A stretch of DNA of 64,000 nt from Vandiemenella viatica (lineage: Eukaryota; Arthropoda; Insecta; Orthoptera; Morabidae), in the NCBI GenBank assembly GCA_031002005.1, contig JARYHS010009186.1, forward strand, positions 179,330,437-179,394,436, read 5' to 3'. The notes under the pieces were generated by a model that did no database searches, was not told where the DNA came from, and saw only the letters and a list, made by a program, of their open reading frames with translations. A program made the position numbers and the translations under genes. This document shows, one piece after another, positions 45,555 through 56,644 of this stretch. Position 1 is the first letter of the stretch. Each line of letters begins with the position of its first letter.

Positions 45555-45748
45555 CATCAAAGTCAGAAGAGGATTTGATGCCAGGAACGAGAAGGAATTC
45601 GACCATAGCCTTTTGACCGAACCAGCCCGGCATAAACCTGAAGTGATTTCTGGTCTGCTGTGGGAAACAGATATCAGGAGAACAGGATCAGAAATCGAAC
45701 CCTTGTCCTCCTTAATGCAATGCCCGAGCGTTAATCGCTCACACATCA
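45555..45748 (-). repeat. Degenerate SINE, antisense
   Basis: In reverse complement: GTGTGAGCGATTAACGCTCG, AAGGAGGACAAGGGTTCGAT (B box), TCCCACAGCAGACCAGAAAT remnant, GGTTCGGTCAAAAGGCTATG and GTCGAATTCCTTCTCGTTCC. Together with the next entry it forms a head-to-head inverted SINE pair about 60 bp apart. Confidence 0.75.
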
Positions 45749-45807
45749 AGTTAAGTCAGAATTTTCTAGTTGGTCATTTTAACCGTTGAGTTTTCAGCCC
45801 CAGTGAC

Positions 45808-46050
45808 CGCCATTCTGGCCTCGCTTTCTTGAGGGCATGGATTCTAATCTCCGTCCGGCCATTAAGTTTTGGTTTTCCATGGCTTTCCCAAACAGTCCAG
45901 GCGATTCCCAGGATTCTTCCTTCAAAAAGTTAAGGCCGAATTTCTTTCTATTCGTTATCCCCCGCGCTTTCCTGCCTCTAATGACCTCGACGTCTACAAG
46001 GCGAAAAGCCAGAAGTAAAAAAAAAAAAAAAAAAATAAAAAAAAAAAAAA
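45808..46050 (+). repeat. SINE, tail type A, with long A-rich tail
   Basis: The head is eroded (CATTCTGGCCTCGC, GGATTCTAATCTCCGTCCGG). The body keeps TTTTGGTTTTCCATGGCTTT, CAGGATTCTTCCTTCAAAAA and GGCCGAATTTCTTTC. The tail is TGCCTCTAATGACCTCGACG, TCTACAAGGCGAAAAGCCAG and more than 30 bases of nearly pure A. Confidence 0.85.
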
Positions 46051-46059
46051 TTGCCTGAT

Positions 46060-47415
46060 AGTTCTACTTTTGTGTCCCATAATTTTATTTGAAAAAAATA
46101 ATACGAAAAAAAATAAGCATCGGAGACAATCACGCACGTAGTGAGCAAACACAGCTGATTCGGACGGTGCCTGTACGTGTTTCAGTCTGTCGCTCCAGTG
46201 ACCTGCAGTGACACAGCTGACTGCAAGTAAGAATATCGATGAGGATTCACATTCCGCTCATAGGCATGCCAAATACTGCTCTGTCACTGATTTCAGCAGT
46301 TTCTTGCGTGCTGTAATTCGACAAAAACGACAATCAACTCTTGGGAAGAAATTTAATGTTTTATATTGTTGCTAAACATACACATCTAACCTAAACATAC
46401 TGCGCTGCCAGATTTGAAGCAAATTAGTCGTGTATCTAATAGAAAACCATATCTAATTCCAAATAAATACCCATCTATTAAGACCACCATTTTCATTTTG
46501 ATGTTTTAACCTTTTGAAAGGTGTTATGATCTTTTTTATCAAAATTACCAGCTAATACTCTACTAAACATCACCACAGGTTAAAGGTCAGACAGTATTGT
46601 CGATCAATCACAAAATACACAATTGACGTTAGAAATATACTGGAGGAGTGTATTCTTCGGAACTGGGTGTTTTCAACGGCACCTTGGCCCACCCACACAA
46701 ACTGCCCTCAAATGACTGACAGCTAGGAAAGATTCTGAGTATGACTCACCTCAACACTAGAGTCCAGGTCTTGACAAGTAATGCGAACTGCAATAGCACC
46801 ACATTTCAGTTGCTTCAATTTCACTCCCAGTCTACATAATCTTGAAGAACAACGATCATAAATTCTTCCCTCAAACATATTCGCCTTAAAAATTCTTGCT
46901 GAACAGTGTCGGGTACAAAAAGAATTCAAAGGTAAAGAAATTAAGACAAGGTTAAAATTAAATTAATAACTGTACCGAGGAGATCAATATAATAATTATT
47001 TCTGGTTTATTTCTCCAATTTTTACATCAAAAATTCCTTCTTATGGTTTCTTATTTTCAATATCTACAACTTTAATTTTACTTTATAAAAAATATAAGAA
47101 AATAAAACCTTCACAGTACATCCAATTCAACTGTTTCAGTTCTAACATTTAGATCGCTGAGTTTCTATCCTACCTGCTGAACTTGACTAACTTCATTCGT
47201 TTTGTTTATTCGATAATACCCTATTATAATTCCACATGATAGTATCAAAAGTTAAATCAAGTGTTATACAGAATTGCTTGTTGGAAGAAGATTTACTTAT
47301 TGTCATATTAGAAATGTTTGAGGGCCAAAATGTCTGTATGGTGGAAAATTGAAATTTATGAGGTTTGGCAAAGTGTGCCTAACGTTTATTAAAATAATAA
47401 AATGTATTGGTGTTT
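46060..47415. other. Unassigned AT-rich DNA
   Basis: No supported gene or repeat. The 68-codon minus frame at 46723-46929 has no domain signal. Confidence 0.4.
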
Positions 47416-47419
47416 TACA

Positions 47420-47546
47420 TCTGCCCGGAATACGAACCTGGGCAATGAAGGGGAAATAATTTTTGGTGGCCATTATTGTAAAATACTGCTGTTAGGAGCA
47501 GGAATCGAACCTAATTCCCGCGGAATGCCGGAGATGAGTTATCGAT
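47420..47546 (-). repeat. tRNA-like remnants next to a LINE 3' end
   Basis: In reverse complement there are two B-box-like stretches, GGTTCGATTCCTGCTCC (about 47492-47508) and CAGGTTCGTATTCCGGGCAG (about 47423-47442), with GATAACTCATCTCCGGCATT before the first. This suggests a degenerate tRNA-derived repeat. No complete cloverleaf is seen. Confidence 0.4.
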
Positions 47547-47852
47547 CATCTACATCTACATCTTGATCCATACTCTGCAAATCACAAACATTTTGGGTGG
47601 CAGAGGATGCTAAGCACCAATCCTAAACCCTCCCATTCCAATCCCGAATTGTGCGAGCAAAGAAGGAATACATAAAAGCATCAGTACGGCATCTTATTTC
47701 TCTAATCTTATCCCTCCGGTCATTGCGACCTAAATAGGTTGGCGGAAGGAGTATTTCATTGCACTCGAAATTTAAATGTTTTCGCATATTCTCCAATAAA
47801 TCCGAACGCAAGCTACGTCGTCTGTCTTCCAAACTATCCCAGCCCAATCAGC
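47547..47852 (-). pseudogene. LINE-1 family copy, 3' end only
   Basis: The 74-codon minus frame (47623-47847) reads LLENMRKHLNFECNEILLPP, RNDRRDKIREIRCRTDAFMY and FFARTIRDWN, matching the tail of the 41-kb LINE almost residue for residue. The 3' end carries the same CATCTACATCTACATC motif at 47547. About 300 bp remain, so it is a strongly 5'-truncated copy. Its last 230 codons' worth of polymerase is absent. The 83-codon plus frame at 47739-47990 is partly antisense to it. Confidence 0.9.
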
Positions 47853-47854
47853 CG

Positions 47855-49655
47855 GAAGTCTTGGAGCACAATACAGCAGAAATATGGTGAAGATCTAAAT
47901 CGTAAATTTTTTGGTGCAAATTATCGGATTCTCTATTGTAATGATTTCTGTGTAATTTATATTAATGTCCCTTTCCGTCGGAAAAAATGATCTGTTTTGT
48001 ATCTATTATTAATCAGTAGGAGTTTTATAGTTTTTCGAATAACAGTTCGATACGTTAATTCTGAACTTATCCAAATTTAGACTAACCAATAATTAATTTT
48101 TATCTTTCTGGGTATCGAGTAATCGCGATAATTGACTCTATTACCATAACGCTAAGTTGTTCTGTTTTCCTTTGCCTGCATATATCATTCATTTACTCTG
48201 TGACGTGAGTGATATTCAAAGCTTTTTACTTATTAATTACCTGCCAAAGGAGTAATTCCCCGGAGCGTAAAGTGTTACCATTTGGAGCAAGAGGGTTCTG
48301 TGCTCATTTAGATCCCCTCCCCTTTTCCAGTGTTATTAATTAAGTCTCCTGTAAGTAAGTGGTTCGCTGGCAGCATCGTAGAAACCCTTTTTCGCGTCTA
48401 AAAGAAAATAAGGAGGAAATTTTCTGCCTTCACGTTGCTCGGTATATTTCAGACGCCGAACCTATGCCCCTTCGCCCTGCAATTTTCTGCCCGTCCACCG
48501 ATGAAGGCAGAAAGTAAGATTTACTCCGGCTGGCTTGCGGAGAGTCTGCTGCTGAAAATATTCTGAAGAAGTGTTCTCATTTAAACCGGAATATTACGGA
48601 GCATTCTGCAACTCTGTTTACTGCTTAGATCGGTGTACTCTAAATTTTCCCTAACACTTGAATTTAATTATTTAACCTCACTGCGTACAAAAATGCGACG
48701 TACTTCTCGCTATGTTAATTGTTACTCTGTCATATCGCTTTCTAACACGATTGCATCAAACCAGTCGAAAGACTGACGACAGTAAAAAAAAATAATAAAA
48801 AAAAATAAAAAAATAATAATATTACTCACTTCTGCGTCTTCTCTATTCTAAATTTTTAAAATACTGTACACACCGCTCAGCATCCAGTACTTGGCTGTAA
48901 CATTTAATTTCACACTTACAAACACGCCAGGGACTGAATAAAATTCCTAATTAACTTGCCGAATGGTCAGTTTTCAAACGCGATTTACCTTTCGCTGTAT
49001 ATTAAATAAACAAACAAATGCCTTCTGTATAAAATAAAATATAATTTTAGATTGCAGTAAAATATTACGAAAAAAACTTAATAATATAGTTTTATTATGA
49101 AAAGTAAAATGAATCTATCTTTCATTTTCTTAAAGTACTATTCACCGGAGTGGGATGATACATTCCGCCTATTTACATGGTACCTTCATCAGTACAAGTT
49201 AATATTTTGGTGCTTTCTATCAGTATCACACATAAATCAATAATTAAAAATTAAAATTTATCTCCTGACGTAAATTAAAAAAAAATCTTTTGCGTGAACT
49301 GTGAAATACTGTTTTGAAGACAGTGGAAATGTATTAACTCAACATCTAAACTTAGATTTTCGAAGGGAAGTTATTCAGGGTTCAATCATAAATAATTTTA
49401 AGAACCTCAAGAAAAAAAAATCACAACACAAAGATTATGATGTAGAAACCATAACTGCCTTTAGATAAAATTAAAAAATTCATATACGTGAAAGTCGCTC
49501 AAATTTAGCTAAGTAGGTGGTATCTAATACAATGAACTTAAGGTTGAACGAATTAGACGAAACGAGATATGCAGGTGAATATAATTACTTAATACAATTT
49601 GGACACGCAGGTGTGATAGGCAACTTTAAGCCAAGCTCATCCCACTTATTACAAG
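47855..49655. other. Unassigned AT-rich DNA
   Basis: A slightly GC-richer part at 48240-48560 and the phrase CAGTCGAAAGACTGACGACA before an A-rich run (48784-48822) suggest another repeat tail. No gene was recognised. Confidence 0.4.
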
Positions 49656-49889
49656 TCTCAAAGTTAGTGTTGCAAAGCTGAAAAAAAAAATGTTTTTTTT
49701 CAGCTTTGTGAAAAAAAACATGAAAAAAACCTAGCACCCGTGTTTTTTTTCTAATTTTTTTTTTTTCAGAAAACAATATATTTGATAAATTATAGTTTTA
49801 TTTAAGGAACTTCCATTTTACAAGTCTTACTGAATCATATAATGTCTCACATAATGATTCATAAGTGTATCTATGTAGGTAACATAATT

Positions 49890-50102
49890 TTATTCATCCT
49901 CTATGTCAGTACCACATTCACTAGTATCAGCACTACCGACACTAGTTCGATCGGTGTCGGAATTTTCACTCTCTTCTTCTGTCTCCTCTAGATCCATAAC
50001 TTCAGAAATAGTTAAAATTCCTTTTACTGGTTGTTCTTGTATTGCACGCAAAAGATTTTGAAATTGAAATTTTAAATAGTGAGCAAAGTACACACTGTGC
50101 AT
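49890..50102 (-). CDS. Short acidic open frame inside the hAT-like element
   Basis: Seventy codons on the minus strand. The N-terminal half is mixed and aromatic (MHSVYFAHYLKFQFQNLL). The C-terminal half is strongly acidic with E, D, S and T (DLEETEEESENSDTDRTS ... GTDIEDE), ending in a stop. It could be the remnant C-terminus of a lost transposase or a chance frame. No zinc finger, RNase H-like or hAT dimerisation motif is visible. Expression evidence is absent. Confidence 0.25.
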   Translation of the reverse strand: MHSVYFAHYLKFQFQNLLRAIQEQPVKGILTISEVMDLEETEEESENSDTDRTSVGSADTSECGTDIEDE

Positions 50103-50248
50103 ATAGACTGTGCTGATAATTCTGTGTTACGGTCTTTTAAGTTTGAATTAAAATCTATTTCCCTCAGTTAATTATATCCGTATGTAACTTACAATAGTCA
50201 GACAAGAGAAAACAGTACAAAATGTCTTCTGGAATCAAAACGGAAGAA

Positions 50249-50360
50249 AGCTACGTGCTACGTGAGTGGGGGGGGGGGGGGGGGGGGGGAGGCAAAGGCC
50301 ACGTAGAGCTACGTGGGGGAGGAGGGGGAGTTCACGGGAGGCAAAACGGAGCTATGTGGT
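50249..50360. repeat. G22 tract with repeated CTACGTG motifs
   Basis: CTACGTG occurs at 50251 and 50258 just before the G run (50268-50289), as CACGTAG at 50300, and again as CTACGTG at 50309 followed by GGGGAGGAGGGGGAG. CTATGTGG follows near 50351. The G-rich strand could form G-quadruplex structures. Confidence 0.75.
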
Positions 50361-50904
50361 TTATGCACGCTCCCTTACTGACAATTTAATGAGTCAGTAC
50401 CACTATACTCTGAGAGTTAACAAGTATACGAATATAAGGAAAGGCCAATAAGTAATACAAAGAGGCAAAAAACCGTGGATAAATTTTAAATTCCTAATTT
50501 TTTTAAAAAAGATCTGTAGGTAATTTTGTAGGGTTGGCAGCACTATTTCAAATAGCAAGTAGCAATCGAAACAATGGGGAATGGGGATTCCTTATCGCGC
50601 AACCTAGTCTCTTCGGGAAATCCCAGTTCATAAAGAAAATTTCAGTCAATTTTGCCAATATTTTCGTAATTTTTTTTTCCAACTGAACCAGAAAAATATA
50701 GTAGATTTTAAACTGAGATAAGTACTTAGAATAAACTGTAAAACAGTCATTTTAAACGATAATTGCCTTACAAATTTGAGAATTAGTAGTTGTGAAAAAA
50801 AAACTGTTCCAGAAAAAAAACATGTTTTTTTTCAAAGTTTTTTTTCATGTTTTTTTTCAAGCCAGAAAAAAAACCGTTTTTTTTACAACACTACTCAAAG
50901 TATA

Positions 50905-51330
50905 TCGAAGTCACCGACTATAAATAGAATTGACTGACTGGTGCATAAACGAAAAAGTGACAAAGCGACCGAATTTTTCTTTGGCATGACTCGTTTTACT
51001 GAAACAGCCCTCCTTGACTCCTGTTGGGTGGGATTTCATAAATTGCATTAATAGCATCATTTCCCATTGATTGCTAATGAGGTTGTGTAATGAATAAACA
51101 TCTCGTCATTTTCCTTCTAAAGATAATTCTAAGCTGGATAGAGATTTGCTATAGCACACCCACGCTCCCTCAAGTCACCTTTAATATACATTACATCTCG
51201 ACCTATGCTGGCGTCGAAGTTGAGGCATGGAGGTGTCTAATTAACGGGCTTTGTCTGTAGTACTCGCTTCTAGCTTAATAATAATTCTAATTTTTGCTAA
51301 AATTTCATGACTTACCGCAGTCGAGATTGT
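50905..51330. other. Unassigned DNA
   Basis: Nothing recognisable. Confidence 0.4.
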
Positions 51331-51334
51331 TAAA

Positions 51335-51505
51335 CCCGGAACAGGGTTGAGGAAAAGGAACAGGAAAGAATTCTACCATAGTCTTTTGAAGGAACCATTA
51401 GAATGAGAAAATTTCGGAAAGCTGGGAAAAACCGAAACTTGGATGGCCAGATGATCCCACACCTGCAGAACGACAATTTCCAGTGTTAACCGCCCATCTA
51501 CCAGT
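51335..51505 (-). repeat. Degenerate SINE, antisense
   Basis: In reverse complement: GGTAGATGGGCGGTTAACAC, a weak B box (CAGGTGTGGGATCATC), TGGCCATCCAAGTTTCGG, TTTTTCCCAGCTTTCC, GGTTCCTTCAAAAGACTATG and GTAGAATTCTTTCCTGTTCC follow the family order. Confidence 0.7.
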
Positions 51506-51868
51506 CTGAGTAATTATTAATTAGTTAAGTAATTTCCTGTAACATGTGGATCGCAGTAATATAAACTTGACCTTAACCCAGTTTTTTACAGTCTCACGCA
51601 ATGTTAATTTCAAATATCATAGAAAGGTAATAAAAGTTTTGTAATGTTGAAACTCGTGTGGTTTCCAGGTTAATAGTGAATCCGAAATTCACGGTTTTAA
51701 CTTAAGATAAAATCATATAGTTAAAACTTTGCAATCTTTTAGATATGCAGGTATTAGAGCTAACTTTACTGGCAAGTACGTAAATTAGTTATTTTTAATT
51801 CTTGAGGGATATTCTTCACGTTTGTCTTATTTCACAAAACAACTTTCACTTACGATTGAAATATTTCG

Positions 51869-52070
51869 TTCACCAACCTATTTGAGTCGTAATGACAGGA
51901 AAGATAAGCTTAGAGAAATAAGGTGCCGCCCTGAAGCTTATATGAATTCTTTCTTCCCTCACACAATTCGGGAGTGGGATGCACAGCGAAGAAAATAGTT
52001 TTGTTGGTAAGCATCCACTGCCATCAAACATTTTGTGGATTGCAGAGTAAACATGTAGATGTAGATATAA
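51869..52070 (+). pseudogene. LINE-1 family copy, 3' end only, sense
   Basis: A plus-strand frame reads SPTYLSRNDRKDKLREIRCR, then PEAYMNSFFPHTIREWDAQ and a stop, the same tail as in the 41- and 47.6-kb copies. The noncoding end follows (AACATTTTGTGGATTGCAGA) and finishes with ATGTAGATGTAGATATA. This is the third copy, on the opposite strand, 5'-truncated to about 200 bp. Confidence 0.88.
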
Positions 52071-52074
52071 TTGT

Positions 52075-53730
52075 TAAGTAACCAAATTTTAACGAACGAA
52101 AATGGCCTAAATTCTGTACCACTATGTTAGGTTCATTTCTTTTATGGATGTCCATCGGCTTAAATTTTTTTGGAGTATACTAATTTGGTATATCAACAAC
52201 ACACGAATCATGCGTTACGATAATGTTTTCAAGCCTGTAATACAGGACAATATAAATCGTGGTCACAAGTTTGTCGAAGTAGATACATTTCTGCTGTTAA
52301 AATCGTAAGGCGTACCAGTTTTTGGTTACCACTGAAGTGTTAAAGATCACCAATATCGAATAATTGTGACTGGAAACATTTTTTTACCTTTTGTGCAGTT
52401 ATTAATTTTTCTTGTAACAACAAAGAAATACAGATTTAGATTTAGATGTCCATTAAATGGATCAATCATTACAAAAGTATAATCAAGTGAATTAAACAGA
52501 TATGATCGTATGCTAGTACGTGAAGTGCTTAGTTTGATACAGATGCTACAATTGACCAAAAAATACTGCCAGGAATGTTTTAATACTTTTTTAGTTAATG
52601 GCTTTGTAGTTTTGTAATCAACAAAGAACAAAAAATTATTCCAGTTCGTTAACTACGCGTGTTATTCACCTGTTACAAAACGATGTTAATTTCTTCATTT
52701 TTCTTTACATAATTAAAGTAAAAACGTAGTCGGACATGTTACGCAACTGGAGCTCTTAAAGTACCGCAAACTATTTTTTTTTTTTTCCGGAAACCAAAAC
52801 GTTTACATTAACTTTGGGCTCATTGCATATTCAAATTAAATGTGCAAAAGAAGGTTCCACTTTGTACGAATGGAAATGGCGCCGCGAATGTAATTTAGTG
52901 GCTTACTCCATTGGACAAGAACGGCTGATTCACGTTCAAATACGCGCAGAGAATCCTGCGACAGTCTGCAGCCTGAATGTAATTTATGGCTCCACATTTA
53001 TCCTCCGCAAACGCAGAACTGATTTCGAATTTCTTCTTCAAACAGTCGCTTACCAGGTATAAACACACACATGTGAGTTGCTTCACATTACCATTTCCAA
53101 ATCGTAACTGCTTTCTCAGCTTATGGCTCACATTCACGCTGTTATTGGCGTTACAAACATTTAGTGTGAACTCAAGTTCAAACTAACCATTTCATTTTCC
53201 TGGTACGTACGGTATTTTTCTCACATTTATTATGCAACATGTATGCGTTGTACATAAATTACCAGAAAGAAATTAAAATGATTAGTCCTCCAAAAAAAAT
53301 AAAAAAAACTATATCATAAAATGACTGCCAGTATAAATTATCCGCAAGAGTTTCCACTTTATGGCATTGTCGCCTATTTTTATTCCGTATAAAATGAATT
53401 TTTCTGTTTAAAGTGGACAAAAATTGAATTTGAGTGAAGTTAAATCCGGCCACTAAATTTTTATTGAAAGACATGCTCACAGACGACATAAATAAATTGG
53501 TCTTTGCTTGCTGATTTATATTTAAAAAAGTAGTAAGTATTGATAATACTTATGAACTTTACATTCGAACAAGTAGTTACATATTGTTGAAATAATGAGC
53601 AGAACTTCCCTGCGCCTTTAAACATCACCTCCTTTACTTGAAAACTTTCATCTAACTTCTAAGCGTCTCTTACCTATTTAATAGGAAGAATGTAAAAGTC
53701 AACAATATACATTGTTGCTGCAAGGAAAAT
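52075..53730. other. Unassigned AT-rich DNA
   Basis: No gene supported. Overlapping frames at 52814-53186 on both strands have no recognisable domain. A 15-base T run lies near 52773-52787. Confidence 0.4.
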
Positions 53731-53733
53731 AAT

Positions 53734-53987
53734 AATTGAAAACACCGAGCTTGGTGGTGTAACGGTTAGCGTTCGCTCCTCGGATTCTGGAGGACGGCGG
53801 GTCGAGTACCCGTCCGGGCATCTAGATTTGGGTTTTCCATGGTTTCCCAAATCACTCCAGGCAAATGCCGAGATGCTTCCTTCAAAAGGCCATGGCCGAA
53901 TTCCATCCCATTCCTTGCCCCCCATCCTTTCCCGTCTCTGAAGACCTCGCTGTTGAGAGACGTTAAGCAGTAAAAAAATTGAAAACA
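53734..53987 (+). mobile_element. Full-length SINE, tail type B, with 11-bp target-site duplication
   Basis: AATTGAAAACA at 53734-53744 and 53977-53987 flank a complete copy. The head is CCGAGCTTGGTGGTGTAACG with an A-box-like part, and the B box is GGTCGAGTACCCG, slightly altered. The body has TTTGGGTTTTCCATGGTTTC, CAAATCACTCCAGGCAAATG and CCTTCAAAAGGCCATGGCCG. The tail is CCCGTCTCTGAAGACCTCGC then TGTTGAGAGACGTTAAGCAG and A7. The 85- and 106-codon minus frames are antisense read-through. Confidence 0.95.
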
Positions 53988-53989
53988 AA

Positions 53990-55290
53990 TACAAGTAGTA
54001 GTAACAGCATAACGTATCAACAAATCATTACAAGAGAGTTATTAAACTTAAAAAAAACATTATCTAATATCAAGTAGAATAATGTACCATAAATTCCGTT
54101 TTGACAATTTTCATCAGATATGTGGATTAATGATGAACTGTTGATTCATATTTCAAACGTCAATTAACAACGTTACAAAAATTTAAGTCGTTAAATCAAA
54201 GTCCAGTGATAAAAAATCAATTATAAATTTGAAATTAATATTCAAATTACAGTGATCAACAATAGCTTAAATCAAACAGAAACATATAAAAAATTACAAA
54301 CAACACTACTAAGTTAGCACATTAGGTTTCAATAATTCAAAAAAATTGAAGATTTGTTTCAAAATTGAAAAAACATCAGTAATTTAACGTTCCGAATCTT
54401 TAAAGTTTACGATAACAGATGGTACCGCCGTAGTTGTTGAATAATAAGTTTGAAAGCTATGGTTTCTTGCTGCATATTTGATGTAAAAATTACTTTATAA
54501 AGAAGATATATTACAGAACTCTGAGCTATTTAAGCGAATAGAGAATGAGCTAATATGATCCTTTGGCCAGAGATAGTCTCACAATAGATAGAGGTGATAA
54601 CGACAACGCTAAGATTGTAGTGTATTTTCATTGTTAAGTTTGTCTGCAATGTTGCATTATTACTAATATTAATTGTCAGTCATTTTCAATGATGAACTGA
54701 TGACGTCTGTCAGAGTATTGAGTACTGATTTCACTCGTAAATTAGTGACCGTCCGCTTGCCGAAAGGAACAACGGGGGAAGTTTAAGTATTGCCATATGC
54801 TTGTGATTCCTGTAACTTATATTCCGTGCGATAAGTGTATGTTAGTTTGTGAAATGTATACTAAATGAAGCGGAAATTGAAGCCCCTCCCAGCATTCGCG
54901 TTGGTTGTGGGGACCACCCGATTGGCCGGTACGCGTGGACCAGAATTTGAATCTGATCACTTGGACTTCCCCGGTCCAGTATGGTGGTGCCTTAACGCCC
55001 TGTGGCATTGTATGAGGTAGAAAAGATACAGAAAACAATTAGGGACTGTAAGTGGTTAGTAGGAAATTAAATAAGGAATCTATTTTCCTGTGGCGATAGA
55101 GAAGGCGTGCACATTTTGAGCAGTAAGAAATATTTTATCGTGAAGGAGGGTACGTGGAAGGTTGTCATCCGTTGTAGGTTGGAAATCGGAGGCCTTGCCA
55201 TAGTTCACACAGCCTGGCTATAGCCAAAGGTACAAGTCATTAAGTCAACATTGCGGAAACCTAAACTTAACCAGTGAGGAAGATTGAGAC
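53990..55290. other. Unassigned AT-rich DNA
   Basis: A GC-richer bit at 54885-55000 (CCACCCGATTGGCCGGTACG) looks repeat-derived but was not classified. No gene. Confidence 0.4.
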
Positions 55291-55296
55291 ATCAAT

Positions 55297-55472
55297 CATC
55301 TTTTGGAACCTGTATATTTCTCCATTAATCAGAAATGTTGATAAGAGCTACCTAAGCCAAGAAGACAAGGTTGGCAGTACGTATCATCTTTGGGAACCTG
55401 TATATTTCCCCAGAAGCCACAATTGTTGAGAAGAGCTACCTACAAAGAGAAGATAGGGTTGCAGTACCGTCT
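55297..55472. repeat. Tandem duplication, 88-bp period
   Basis: Unit 1 (55297-55384) and unit 2 (55385-55472) share GGAACCTGTATATTTC, AAGAGCTACCTA and the GTTG-CAGTAC end in the same spacing, roughly four fifths identical by eye. No third unit was found. Confidence 0.75.
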
Positions 55473-55474
55473 AT

Positions 55475-56265
55475 AAATCATGTAAAGTACTCGTTAGTCG
55501 AATCACTATTTATATCCCACCAAACACAATAGGAGCTGTCAGGGCTGGCCTATCGTTGCTACAGTCTATATGGACATATTTGCCGTGAAGCCATGTGCCA
55601 GCACTGTTACTCTGCGAAGGAAGACTACATAAAACGATATAGGTAACCTTCTCTCTCTCTATTCTTCTCTACGACTCACTCTAAAGTCATGCCATAAGCT
55701 CACTCTCGCTACGTTATGTTAATGTGGTGCTACGATGAATCTAAATGTTCTGTAAGATAATATACCACTGTTTATAATTGATGTTTATGAAGGATGAAGT
55801 CTTGAAGCAAGTTCTAAAGCGTACGAACAGTTATTCATGGACATTGTACGGTATACATTTTAGAGATAATAATGCGCGGATTGTTAAAAGCAGTAAGTAA
55901 ATGTGATTGCAAAATTACCTGCAAATTACTCTGTGATTTATGAATAAATTAATAGCCTTAAACGCAAACAATCTCTAGTTAAGTCTGAATAATGATAATT
56001 ACTGAGAATTTAAAAACAGTGTGATAGATTTTTACAGCACGCAGTACACGTGCGGGTCAATGTGGAATTGCGATATAATATTTTACAGCCGTCAAATAAC
56101 GGGTGTGGAAGAAAATAGATCAAACTTTATCACGTAGTACAAAATATGTTATTTTACGAAAAGGAGGTAGTAAAAGAGCTTAGAAGCAAAATTATTATAT
56201 CCTTAAACCTATTTTTCGGACTTATTTTTGGTGAGGTGGTAAATTCATATCTGAAGAGGGGAAAG
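55475..56265. other. Unassigned DNA
   Basis: A short CTCTCTCTCT run near 55650. No gene or known repeat. Confidence 0.4.
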
Positions 56266-56269
56266 CGTA

Positions 56270-56640
56270 TTTGCTGCGGAAGCAGAGGTGAAGGTGAGAG
56301 GTAAATTTTGCGTCGTCATAAAGCGGAGGGAGCGGCTGAGCCAGCAGGAGTGTGTCCGGGGATATTGGCGGGCTGTGATTGCTCGCCCGGGGAGGCCGCC
56401 GCGGCGCGGCGGACAACAGGAAATTTCGCATTCGTCCGCAGTCCGTGTGATTGGAATGCCGGCGAGCCAACACTCCGTGCGCCGGAGTGGTCACGGCAGA
56501 CTGGCCTCGGGGACTTCATCTTCCGCCTCAAAAACCTTTTTCGAACTCAACTTCCAAAAAACAAAAGTTTACGCTCGGTAACTGCGGTCGGTCTATCTCG
56601 TTCGAAATTCGTTGAAGGAAATCCAACGTTTGCGTGAGTT
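56270..56640. promoter_or_regulatory. CpG-rich island, candidate promoter or first exon
   Basis: About 27 CpG dinucleotides can be counted between 56281 and 56580, with GC well above the flanks, for example GAGGCCGCCGCGGCGCGGCG. Four overlapping open frames (71-109 codons, both strands) exist there, but the overlap itself shows that frame length is not evidence of coding. A splice-donor-like GTGAGT sits at 56634. No TATA box or known core promoter was seen at a fixed distance. It could be the 5' exon or promoter of a gene outside the window, on either strand, or a conserved enhancer. Confidence 0.4.
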
Positions 56641-56644
56641 CCTA

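Larger units (their letters stand above)
49657..50901. mobile_element. hAT-like non-autonomous DNA transposon, 1,229 bp, with 8-bp target-site duplication
   Basis: Termini TAGTGTTG (49665-49672) and CAACACTA (50886-50893) are perfect inverted repeats. They are flanked by perfect direct repeats CTCAAAGT at 49657-49664 and 50894-50901. An 8-bp duplication with TAGxGTTG-type ends is the standard signature of the hAT superfamily. Subterminal regions are built from A8/T8 blocks: a 16-bp-arm hairpin at 49673-49708 on the left, and AAAAAAAACATGTTTTTTTT-type palindromes at 50812-50833 on the right. Inside are a short acidic frame, a 22-base G run and repeated CTACGTG motifs. No transposase domain is readable, so it would need a helper. 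The perfect duplication suggests fairly recent insertion. Confidence 0.88.

Noticed and set aside
48784..48822. Poly-A run as the end of a processed gene copy
   Set aside because: No coding sequence or target-site duplication could be found upstream; more likely a low-complexity or repeat tail.
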